6,397 bases of DNA from Planctomycetota bacterium. Lineage in GTDB: Bacteria > Planctomycetota > Planctomycetia > Pirellulales > Pirellulaceae. A program made the position numbers and the translations under genes. This document shows, piece after piece, positions 1 to 6,397 of the stretch. Numbering within the stretch: the first letter of the stretch is position 1; each line of letters begins with the position of its first letter. The notes beneath the pieces are model-generated. The model ran no database searches, was not told the origin of the DNA, and worked only from the letters and a program-made list of their open reading frames with translations. Location of the stretch: the NCBI GenBank assembly GCA_026692885.1, contig JAPLNJ010000501.1:1-6397 (forward strand), in the 5' to 3' direction.

Positions 1-3000
1 TACAGCGGCTGCACGGCCAGCCAGGACTCCCAGTCGTCCACTCCGGGACAGTTCCATTCGTTAATCATCGCCCGCAGACGGTCACACCGCCCCTGGATGT
101 CATCGACCTGGGATTGCAGATCGCGGATCTCGACCTTCAGACGGTCCAGCTCCACCTTCAGCTCCCCAATCGCATGCACGGTGGTGTCACCTTCCGTGCT
201 CGCTTTCAACTCGGCCTTGAGCGTCTTCTGCCGGTCCTGCTTCTCGCCGATCTGTTGACGGAGCGGGGCGATAACGACCGCGTGGACCTGCCCTGCCCAA
301 CAGCCGTTGGCACACGTCAACGCCTCGGTGACCATCTGGCCAGGCTTAGTGCAGATGAACTTGGCCGCAGTGACCGGCGTTGGCTCGTCGGCGGAATCCC
401 ATTGCGAGTCGTCGGGACCGACACGGGTGCAATGGCGGTCCAACTGCGACATGGCGACTTCGATCCAACCGGGCAGGTCGGCGTGAATGGCAGCTGTACG
501 GGCCGCGTCTACCCACTGACCGAGCGGACCGGACCGCACCGCGTCGGCAAGCCGGCGCAGCCAAGCCTGTTTCAGGCACAGCAACCCGTCCTGAATGGCC
601 GCGGCACGCAGGCCGTCCGTGGCGAATGCCGATTCCTGAACCTCCCGCAACTTGGCATCAAATTCCTGCAGTTCCGGGATCTGGTCGCCGAGTTCGTTTC
701 GCCGGGCTTCTTGGCGATCGCTTCGCGCTGCCGCAGGGAGGCCTTCAATCCCTCGCAGTTCGGTTTCCATGCGCTGCTGCAGGTGGCCCGCGTATTGTTT
801 GCAGAGCTTGGGCAGCAGGTCGCCGTTTAACTTGTGGTAGTAGACCAGGCAGGCGAACGCTGGCTTTCGCCGTGCCGTGAACTTGCCACTCTGGATTTGC
901 CAAGCGATCGGTCGCTTCTTGAACTGACTGATGTGATGCTTGAAGAACTCGGTCGTGAGCCAATGGTCGAGGGACTTTCCCATCAAGTCCGGGAAATCGG
1001 TCCGCAGAACGGAATTCACTCCGTTCTCTTTGGCAGGCACGGCGTTGCCAGAGCGGGACGGATCAGCTTCAACGACAGACGAATGGAATGAATTCCGTTC
1101 TGCGATTCGCTCGGCAAGCGTTCTCTCGCCCCTACATTCGGTCAGCGGAATGATACCATCCGGGTCCGCCCAGTCGGGCGCTGATTCACCGTCTGCGACC
1201 TGCCGAGGCCAGCGGTGGCCGAGCAGTTGCAGGGTCAGCACGGTCAGCCGATCACGCGCGAGTCGCCTCTCCTCCGGCAGGCATCGCCAACCCTCTTGAT
1301 CGACGCCCTCCTTGATCAGCCCGAACAGAGAAATCGGGTGAACTGCCAGTTTCTGAGAAAGTTCTTCAAGAAACGTCTCGGGAGGGATGGGAATGTTAGC
1401 ACCTACTGTCGCAATCACGTCATCATCATCGAGACCTTCAGAGTGCTCCTCACCCATCTCGTCGAAAGCGGCCCCAGGTCCAGCTTCAAAAAGGGTGCGC
1501 AACTGTGCCCTTCTTTCATCCGGCCAACCTTCAAGCGTGGTGATCCCACTGCGAAGGTCACGCATCTCTGGTGTTCGTGACAGATCTTCAGTCTCTCGAA
1601 ACTGAACGTCGTCATAGACGGAGATAATTGGATGCCAACCCGCTGGAGTTCCCGTCTCGGCCAAGACGAGCGCAAGATCTTCGGCGGACAATTCGTATGC
1701 GTTCAGCGCTACGCGTTCGCAGATGCCTTCCAATGACAGCAAAGTGACCATTTCGGCAAGCTCGCCGATCAGCGTGACAGGCTTCGATGGATCAGCACTT
1801 CGCTCGCAGAGATCGCGTGCCACAATACGTGACTTCACGCGAATCAACTCCCGTTCCAGGTCCGAAAGAAGGGATGGAATCTGCGGCGGCAACGGAATCC
1901 GTGCGACGTAGCTTTCGTTCAGCTGCATCTTTGCGCTCAGCGCACGTACGACCATACTCGACAATCGGCAGTTGGTGAGCGCCGCCAATCCTTCCGCCCC
2001 ACCCGTGAAGAAGACTCCGGCTGACAAATGCGAGATGATCGTATCGTCCGTGATTCTACGGAGTCCAAAGCTGCCACACGCCATGTAACTGTACGTCCAA
2101 CCTGAACGCAGGTACCAAGCTTCGCTCTGGATACGTGTTCCTGGAAGGCACGCCCCTTTCAGTCGGGTGCCGCCTCCTTGCCATTCAACAAGCCAGTGTT
2201 GGTGACCGCACCAACGTCCATACCCAGCACCCTTCTCGTAGGGAAACCATCGGCGTTTGGGAGCGATCGCTTGCCATTCGCCTGCGTTCGCCTCCCAGAA
2301 GAATCGAGTGAATCTCGAATCGTGACCCGTACACAAGCCGGCGTGGATTTCCGCGCTATCACCGAAGCGTCGTTCCGCCAGCAGATCAAGCAGCTTGGAA
2401 CTCAGCCAGTAACAAAGAGGCGTGCCCGGGATTGCCCAGAATCGCCTTTGTTGCGGACAAAATCGCGATTCCAACTGATTTCCACGAACGGCAGAGAGAA
2501 GAATCGCGGCTTGCTCCTCCGAAGGTCTGGGGGCCGTCAATCGACATGCCCAGATTCGGTGCCGATCGCCTGGTGCTGTGCGACGAATAATGAAAAGAAC
2601 GGGTGCGACGGCTGCATTGCCAATTTCGGAGAAAGCGTATCTGCCCAAGTGAGCTAAGCACTCAACCGAAGCATCCACGAGGACTCCGATGAACTGACCG
2701 CGCCGTACCTCATTCAATCCCTCTGACCTAAGCTCCGTGAACGATTTCAGAAACATCCAGGACTGCTGGGTGACCATTGCGAGTCGACCGCAGGGCGCGG
2801 TCAACTCAACGCCGCGTTGAAGAAACGCGGCATAAACGTCCCTTTTCCCGGCCGAATACAGCAGTTCAACATGCTTCTTGACCACAGCCCCCATGTTCTT
2901 GCTGCCCATGTACGGCGGGTTGGCCGCAACCACGTCGTACTTGCGGCCAAGCACATCGATCCAACGTAATCCGATTTGCGTTTCCCGGCCCAATAGCCTG

Positions 3001-4559
3001 CTCGGATCGCGTCCTTCACTCCGCGCCTTTTCGGTGAAGGCATTCAACGCGACACGGACGCTGGTCAGGAGACGATCACCGAATTCGGTGTCCGACAGTT
3101 CCGGCAAGGGCAACTGACCGCTCAGTGCGTCCGTTCGCATCTCGGCAAACAGGTAATTGGCATCGGTACGCTCGCGACGGGCCTGCTCCCACTTGGCGTG
3201 TTCGTCATGGACAATCGCTCGGAGTGCCTCCTCCGGTCTGGCAAGGCTGCCGAGTTCGTCGATGTGCTCCATCGCCCGGCCGAACCGGCCAAGCACGTTG
3301 CCGATAGCGGATTGCTTACCGAAGCTCGTCAGGAAGTCTTCCCACAAAGGTCCCTTCAGGTGACTGGCCACGGCAGCGACCAGGTTGGTCTGCACGCCCG
3401 GAAATTCGTTTGGGAATACCCGCTCTGCGGCTTTCATCCATAGGGCGGCTTCGGCAATCTGTACCGCGCGGGCGTCGATGTCGATGCCAAACAGGTTACG
3501 TTCCAGGATCGACCGACAGATCTCGGTCGCCTCGCGGGGTGCCCCGGAGTCGTCACCGCGCCCCTCTTCTTCGTACATGTCGTACAGCAAGTCGAAGGCC
3601 TCGAGCAGGAAGTGTCCGGAGCCGCAGGCTGGGTCAAGGAAGGTGACCTCGGCGATTGGCTTTTGCTCAACGGGAACTCGATCAGCGTCGCGGACGTAGT
3701 ATTCCCAGTTCTCGGACAGCTTCGATTCGGGGTGCATGCCCATCCACGTGGCGCCCAGCGAGTTCTGTACGAGGAACTTCACCATGTACGACTCGGTATA
3801 GAGCTGCGTCGCCGGGACGATGTTTGCTCCTTCGATCTTCGCGCCCTTTTGGGTGCGGACCTTCGTGAAAACCCGGTCCTTTTCCTCCGTGTTCCAGTAC
3901 TGGTACGCCCAGCCAAGCGCGTCCGGGGCCTTGAAGACGTCGATCGTCGCCGGCTCCTGTCCGCGAACCGCTTCTGTGCCGGACAGCAGCGCCACGCAAC
4001 GTTTGATGGCCGGCGCCGAAGGTTTCAGCGCGACGCCTGGGGCTTCGGGGTCGAACAGCAGCGGCAGATGCCGCGACTGCTCGGCGAAAACCTTGTCGAG
4101 CGCAGCCAACAGCCCGTCATCTTCGCCGGCGCACAGCTCGGGTTGGCGCTGCGCCAGGCGATGGTGTTCCAGCGACCGCCCGCCGTATGACGGTTTCTGC
4201 AGGATCACCTCGTCGATCAATTCACGAGCTTCCATGCAACGCAGCGCGAGCAGGCGGTTCGCCCAAGTGTAGGCCGTCTCCCGAACGAACTCCGCCACGG
4301 CGTCTTCGCGCGACACGCCGGCCTCAGCGCGGAGCTTCAGGTAGGCATCCACGACCTGTCGTGCCTTCTGGTCGGCCGGTGCCAGATGTGCCAATTCGTC
4401 TACGCTGACTGGCTCCCGGTCGCGTCGCACCCCGATTGCCGCCAGCCGTTTTTCCAGGTCCCCCGGCTGCCACTTGGGCGACGCATCATACTGGCCTTCC
4501 AGTAAGTGCCGGAGTTCCAGGGATATGGCCTTCAGGATCTTCTTGTTTTGGGCGTCCAT
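1..4559 (-). CDS. pglX: BREX adenine-specific DNA methyltransferase PglX, long form (3' end outside window)
   Basis: The ATG at 4557-4559 opens a frame with 1519 complete codons and no stop before the left edge. PglX transfers a methyl group from SAM to adenine in a short DNA motif, marking host DNA for BREX. The N-terminal helical domain contains AYTWANRLLALRCMEAR (96-112) and PATQLYTESYMVKFLVQNS (249-267), both typical of PglX. Motif I is DPACGSGHF (309-317), LFGIDIDARAVQIA follows at 356-369, and motif IV is NPPY (547-550). QQSWMFLKSF is at 598-607. The target-recognition region has RRWFPYEKG (769-777) and ends near NESYVARIPLP (881-891). Later segments are VHPISLFGLIKEG (1073-1085), LLGHRWPRQ (1112-1120) and QFKKRPIAWQIQS (1212-1224). 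I see no nuclease motif at the N-terminus. Known PglX proteins are about 1200 residues, so this one is long. A related Eco57I-like or DISARM methyltransferase is less likely given brxC next door. Confidence 0.9.
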   Translation of the reverse strand, partial: MDAQNKKILKAISLELRHLLEGQYDASPKWQPGDLEKRLAAIGVRRDREPVSVDELAHLAPADQKARQVVDAYLKLRAEAGVSREDAVAEFVRETAYTWANRLLALRCMEARELIDEVILQKPSYGGRSLEHHRLAQRQPELCAGEDDGLLAALDKVFAEQSRHLPLLFDPEAPGVALKPSAPAIKRCVALLSGTEAVRGQEPATIDVFKAPDALGWAYQYWNTEEKDRVFTKVRTQKGAKIEGANIVPATQLYTESYMVKFLVQNSLGATWMGMHPESKLSENWEYYVRDADRVPVEQKPIAEVTFLDPACGSGHFLLEAFDLLYDMYEEEGRGDDSGAPREATEICRSILERNLFGIDIDARAVQIAEAALWMKAAERVFPNEFPGVQTNLVAAVASHLKGPLWEDFLTSFGKQSAIGNVLGRFGRAMEHIDELGSLARPEEALRAIVHDEHAKWEQARRERTDANYLFAEMRTDALSGQLPLPELSDTEFGDRLLTSVRVALNAFTEKARSEGRDPSRLLGRETQIGLRWIDVLGRKYDVVAANPPYMGSKNMGAVVKKHVELLYSAGKRDVYAAFLQRGVELTAPCGRLAMVTQQSWMFLKSFTELRSEGLNEVRRGQFIGVLVDASVECLAHLGRYAFSEIGNAAVAPVLFIIRRTAPGDRHRIWACRLTAPRPSEEQAAILLSAVRGNQLESRFCPQQRRFWAIPGTPLCYWLSSKLLDLLAERRFGDSAEIHAGLCTGHDSRFTRFFWEANAGEWQAIAPKRRWFPYEKGAGYGRWCGHQHWLVEWQGGGTRLKGACLPGTRIQSEAWYLRSGWTYSYMACGSFGLRRITDDTIISHLSAGVFFTGGAEGLAALTNCRLSSMVVRALSAKMQLNESYVARIPLPPQIPSLLSDLERELIRVKSRIVARDLCERSADPSKPVTLIGELAEMVTLLSLEGICERVALNAYELSAEDLALVLAETGTPAGWHPIISVYDDVQFRETEDLSRTPEMRDLRSGITTLEGWPDERRAQLRTLFEAGPGAAFDEMGEEHSEGLDDDDVIATVGANIPIPPETFLEELSQKLAVHPISLFGLIKEGVDQEGWRCLPEERRLARDRLTVLTLQLLGHRWPRQVADGESAPDWADPDGIIPLTECRGERTLAERIAERNSFHSSVVEADPSRSGNAVPAKENGVNSVLRTDFPDLMGKSLDHWLTTEFFKHHISQFKKRPIAWQIQSGKFTARRKPAFACLVYYHKLNGDLLPKLCKQYAGHLQQRMETELRGIEGLPAAARSDRQEARRNELGDQIPELQEFDAKLREVQESAFATDGLRAAAIQDGLLCLKQAWLRRLADAVRSGPLGQWVDAARTAAIHADLPGWIEVAMSQLDRHCTRVGPDDSQWDSADEPTPVTAAKFICTKPGQMVTEALTCANGCWAGQVHAVVIAPLRQQIGEKQDRQKTLKAELKASTEGDTTVHAIGELKVELDRLKVEIRDLQSQVDDIQGRCDRLRAMINEWNCPGVDDWESWLAVQPL
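63..170 (-). other. PglX coiled-coil segment 2 with regular heptads
   Basis: Residues 1464-1499 follow a clean heptad pattern: I1464, L1467, L1471, L1474, I1478, L1481, V1485, I1488, C1492, L1495 and I1499. The other positions are highly charged. This predicts a two-stranded coiled coil, either dimerising PglX or binding a partner. The protein continues to the window edge with EWNCPGVDDWESW (1501-1513). Confidence 0.65.
639..770 (-). other. PglX coiled-coil segment 1
   Basis: Residues 1264-1307 are two charged helices broken near LPAAARS (1274-1280). Hydrophobic residues are spaced by 3 or 4: M1264, L1268, I1271, then L1290, I1294, L1297, L1304 and V1307. This suggests a helical hairpin after the conserved YYHKLNGDLLPKL segment (1240-1252). 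Confidence 0.55.
1003..1104. repeat. 102-bp imperfect palindrome inside pglX
   Basis: The left arm 1003-1026 and right arm 1081-1104 are inverted copies matching at 22 of 24 positions. The first 16 bases from the outer ends are perfect (right-arm core tgaattccgttctgcg at 1089-1104). The arms flank a 54-bp centre. The whole unit is 102 bp, exactly 34 codons, and reads through in frame as about residues 1152-1186, a Ser/Asn/Val-rich stretch. This stretch sits between GIIPLT...LAER and GKSLDHW, which look like conserved parts of the protein. I see no clear target-site duplication. It resembles the palindromic coding elements known from Rickettsia or a REP/MITE-type repeat. Its identity as a mobile or dispersed repeat is inference. 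Confidence 0.7.
1006..1053. repeat. Two nested hairpins within the palindrome
   Basis: Positions 1006-1013 (agaacgga) and 1020-1027 (tccgttct) form a perfect 8-bp stem with a 6-base loop. It competes with the long arm pairing. Immediately next, 1028-1035 and 1046-1053 form a second 8-bp stem (one G-T pair) around a 10-base loop. The layered pairing makes the unit more structured than chance similarity would predict. Confidence 0.6.
1321..2760 (-). other. Lower-G+C target-recognition block of pglX
   Basis: Eleven 60-base lines counted by hand inside this block are 47-58% G+C. Seven of eight lines counted outside it are 58-75% (line 2821 is 50%). The block covers about residues 600-1079. This is the end of the methyltransferase core, the target-recognition region (about 730-930) and the following acidic linker containing DDDD at 1044-1047. 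Translation stays in frame across both borders. The pattern fits exchange of the specificity module by recombination, but the borders are approximate. Confidence 0.5.
2910..2921 (-). other. PglX catalytic motif IV (NPPY)
   Basis: Codons 547-550 encode NPPY, the catalytic motif of N6-adenine methyltransferases, preceded by YDVVAA and followed by MGSKNMG as in PglX. Motif IV lies about 230 residues after motif I because a mostly helical insert (about residues 380-540) separates them, which is usual for the family. The enzyme looks catalytically competent. Confidence 0.95.
3615..3635 (-). other. PglX SAM-binding motif I (DPACGSG)
   Basis: Codons 309-315 encode DPACGSG, the glycine-rich SAM-binding loop of amino-methyltransferases. 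It is intact. The acidic strand that contacts the SAM ribose follows as LFGIDID at residues 356-362, as expected. Confidence 0.95.
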
Positions 4560-4561
4560 CA
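4557..4561 (-). other. TGATG stop-start overlap of brxC and pglX
   Basis: The brxC stop TGA (4561-4559) and the pglX start ATG (4559-4557) share the A at 4559. Such overlaps usually mean that ribosomes finishing the first gene re-initiate on the second, which keeps the two products in step. This places both genes in one operon read leftward. Confidence 0.9.
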
Positions 4562-6397
4562 GCCGAGCTCCACATCAAAACCGGCAGTGAGCAGATCCCG
4601 GACGCGCCGATCGAGTTCGTCACGGTAGGCGTCCCATTGTTTCTCGTCACGGATGCGAGTCACGGCAGCGATGTCGTTTGGTCGAACCTGGCGAATCTGG
4701 CGTTCGTCCCTGGGCTTGGTTTCCCTTCCGTCCTTCTTCGCCTCCGCCTTTTCCTTCTTGGTGGCTGCTTCCGCGATCCGTTGTCCAAGCTGACGCACCA
4801 ACTGTGCTGCTCGCTCCGGCAGAGCCGCGACCTGGGCGGGAAGGATGGTGGTGTCCAAGCTGTCTCGCAGGTTCGTCAGCGGCGCGGCGAGTTCCGTTGC
4901 CAGGGCCGCATCCAGCCCCCGAGCCGCCAGTTCCGTTGGCAAGCGGTCGACGGCCTCCTGGAGCTGGCGCCGTGCGTCACTACGCCAGCCGTCCAGCAAC
5001 GGCGTCAGTTCCAAGCTGGACTGAGCCTTCAGGCCCTGCAGACGCTTCCAAACGTCCTTCTCCGCAAAGGCCGCCGACTGCTCGGCAGTACGGTACTCAC
5101 CCAGAAAGAACGGGATGCAACTGGACGGCTCCAGGCGGTACTCGATGGCCTGCAACTGCGTCACGAGACTGGCCAACTCGGTGAACAGCAGTCCGTTCTG
5201 CTGCTGAAAAGTCGCGTGCAACTCGACGGATTCGTGGCCAGTACTGAGCGTTTCCTGCAGCGCGTAGACCTCTTTGACGCGATGGACCGGATTGGTGAGC
5301 GTTAGGACCTGGCGCCAAGCCTCCTCGCCGTCCGAAAAGGAAGACGGCAGCGGCATCCGCGATCCACCGGTCCAGAGATGAACCGCGTCGGCCTTGGCCA
5401 GGACCGCGGTGGCCATCCCGCCCGCCGCTTCAGCCAGCGCAGCCGGTGTTTCGTCGATGCCACGTTTCTTGGTGAGCTTGATGAGGAACTTGCGGGTTTC
5501 CGTGAGAACTTCGGGGTCGACCTCGGTTTCCTCCAGGATCAGCTCGACCTTGTCGAAGTTGCGGCTGACGCGAACGGCATCGACCAGCTCGGGATCGGCC
5601 GGATTGGTGTACGGCTTCTTGCTGATTTTCAGCGTGACCGCGCCGGCGCGGACCAAGGCCGCGACGCCGACGCGAACTGCGTTAGGGTCCCAGCCATGCG
5701 GGGGCGCCGAGAAGTGCTCCAGCAGGGCCTTGCCCAAGACGTGATCCTTCGACTGGACCGTCGCGAGCTGCACCTTGATGGCGTCAAGCAGCGGTGAATG
5801 GGGATCGATCTTACCAGCTTTGTCGTACAGACGCAGGGCTTGGACTTCCTTGCCGGGATTGGCTCCGGCCAGAACATCGCAGATCGCCTTCTGGTCATTG
5901 GTGATCCGCACCGGCACTCGATCAAACTTCGGGTACAGGATCGACCACTGGGTGGCCATGTCACCCCGCAGCGCATCGGCAGGGTTCGGCTTCTGGTCCG
6001 CCTTGATGGTGAGCTGCCGGCTGGAACCGCGGAAGATCAGATGCCCGGTGCGAATGCCTTCCTTGAGGCCCTCGATGACACGACGGTGCAGCTTGGGCAG
6101 GTCGATACTCTCGCGGTCTTGGGCCAGGTCGCGAGCTTCCTCCGACTTGTGCGCGTCGCCCTTCCAGTTGTCGATGATTTCCTTCATCGCGAGGTAACGG
6201 GTCAGCTCCTGATCGAAGGCGTTGACCCGACCGGACAGGAAGAACAAGGTGTACTGCTCGTCCGGCCGCAGGCTTTGGTTCTCCAGATCGGCCAGCGACA
6301 CGCGACCAAAGCTGAGCGGCGTGTAGAGCTTCAACTCCACGGCGCCTTTGGTGCCTGATACCACGGAGTCGTCGATGCGCAGCTTGAACGCGAAGTC
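4559..6397 (-). CDS. brxC: BREX ATPase BrxC/PglY family, C-terminal part (5' end outside window)
   Basis: The visible 612 residues end at a TGA stop at 4559-4561. The frame is open to the right edge. The GTG at 6362-6364 is an internal Val codon, not a start, because in-frame coding continues upstream of it. BrxC is the large cytoplasmic P-loop ATPase of BREX, usually about 1200 residues, so this is roughly the second half and the Walker motifs lie outside. Family features I recognise are a YPKFD segment near fragment residue 155, a winged-helix-like stretch at about 230-256 (PPHGWDPNAVRVGVAALVRA) followed by YTNPADPEL, and long helices at about 440-540. A Lys/Glu-rich linker at about 542-567 precedes a C-terminal helix ending KQWDAYRDELDRRVRDLLTA. 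The gene overlaps pglX by one base. The call rests on remembered family patterns plus the neighbouring pglX. PglY of type 2 BREX or another DUF6079-like ATPase is the main alternative. Confidence 0.82.
   Translation of the reverse strand, partial: DFAFKLRIDDSVVSGTKGAVELKLYTPLSFGRVSLADLENQSLRPDEQYTLFFLSGRVNAFDQELTRYLAMKEIIDNWKGDAHKSEEARDLAQDRESIDLPKLHRRVIEGLKEGIRTGHLIFRGSSRQLTIKADQKPNPADALRGDMATQWSILYPKFDRVPVRITNDQKAICDVLAGANPGKEVQALRLYDKAGKIDPHSPLLDAIKVQLATVQSKDHVLGKALLEHFSAPPHGWDPNAVRVGVAALVRAGAVTLKISKKPYTNPADPELVDAVRVSRNFDKVELILEETEVDPEVLTETRKFLIKLTKKRGIDETPAALAEAAGGMATAVLAKADAVHLWTGGSRMPLPSSFSDGEEAWRQVLTLTNPVHRVKEVYALQETLSTGHESVELHATFQQQNGLLFTELASLVTQLQAIEYRLEPSSCIPFFLGEYRTAEQSAAFAEKDVWKRLQGLKAQSSLELTPLLDGWRSDARRQLQEAVDRLPTELAARGLDAALATELAAPLTNLRDSLDTTILPAQVAALPERAAQLVRQLGQRIAEAATKKEKAEAKKDGRETKPRDERQIRQVRPNDIAAVTRIRDEKQWDAYRDELDRRVRDLLTAGFDVELG
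4568..4572 (-). promoter_or_regulatory. Ribosome binding site of pglX
   Basis: On the minus strand TGGAG lies 8 bases before the ATG at 4559, inside the last codons of brxC. It supports this ATG as the pglX start and translation from a shared mRNA. No other promoter is visible at the junction. Confidence 0.6.

Noticed and set aside
114..830. Plus-strand open frame of 238 codons
   Set aside because: It lies antisense to the coiled-coil tail of PglX, which reads coherently, and its translation is Arg/Leu/Gln-rich without motifs. It is treated as a shadow.
1425..1432. Short cat/atc triplet repeat as a functional repeat
   Set aside because: It only encodes the DDDD run in an acidic linker. It is too short to call a microsatellite.
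2529..2533. Homopolymer tract as a phase-variation switch for pglX
   Set aside because: Phase-variable pglX genes use longer G tracts. The longest runs I see here, at 2529-2533 and 4460-4464, are only five bases.
1..4559. Frameshift or degeneration of pglX
   Set aside because: Codon-by-codon translation gives family motifs in the expected order throughout, with no stop and no switch of frame.
4436..5305. Long plus-strand open frame (289 codons) opposite the brxC/pglX junction
   Set aside because: It spans two minus-strand genes with clear family motifs and has no recognisable domain. High-G+C coding DNA routinely leaves such antisense frames open.
6362..6364. GTG as a possible start of the brxC-family protein
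   Set aside because: The frame stays open for 11 more codons to the window edge with coding-like residues (DFAFKLRIDDS), and the family is about twice as long.

Overview
The whole window is coding sequence on the minus strand. Two genes of one operon run off its two ends. Both belong to a BREX-type phage-defence locus. In transcription order, the right part (6397 down to 4559) is the C-terminal 612 residues of a BrxC/PglY-family protein, the large P-loop ATPase of BREX. The left part (4559 down to 1) is at least 1519 codons of a PglX-family adenine-specific DNA methyltransferase. The junction is TGATG, so the brxC stop and the pglX start share one base, which suggests translational coupling. 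No base is clearly intergenic, and I see no RNA gene, insertion sequence, CRISPR array or plus-strand gene.

I translated the pglX frame codon by codon. It has no internal stop and reads as a coherent protein from ATG to the window edge: N-terminal helical domain, SAM-binding motif I, motif IV NPPY, a target-recognition region with PglX hallmarks, then a long helical C-terminal part with coiled coils. The order brxC then pglX fits BREX type 1 (and type 6). The genes that would settle the type (brxA, brxB, pglZ, and brxL or brxD/brxHI) lie outside the window.

Together the two proteins would serve discrimination of self from phage DNA. PglX methylates a short host motif, and BrxC is an ATPase of the complex that also includes PglZ and BrxB. 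The N-terminal Walker motifs of BrxC are not in the window.

Three things stand out. First, a 102-bp imperfect palindrome (24-bp arms, 22 of 24 matching, 54-bp centre) sits inside pglX and is exactly 34 codons long, like an in-frame palindromic element. Second, the part of pglX that encodes target recognition (about 1321-2760) is visibly poorer in G+C than most of the flanking sequence. Third, PglX is at least about 300 residues longer than the roughly 1200-residue forms best known for the family.

The organism is a bacterium with moderately high G+C (hand-counted lines run from 47% to 75%). The taxon cannot be fixed from these two genes, which are commonly transferred horizontally. This is a known defence-system type with unusual details, not a clearly new system.
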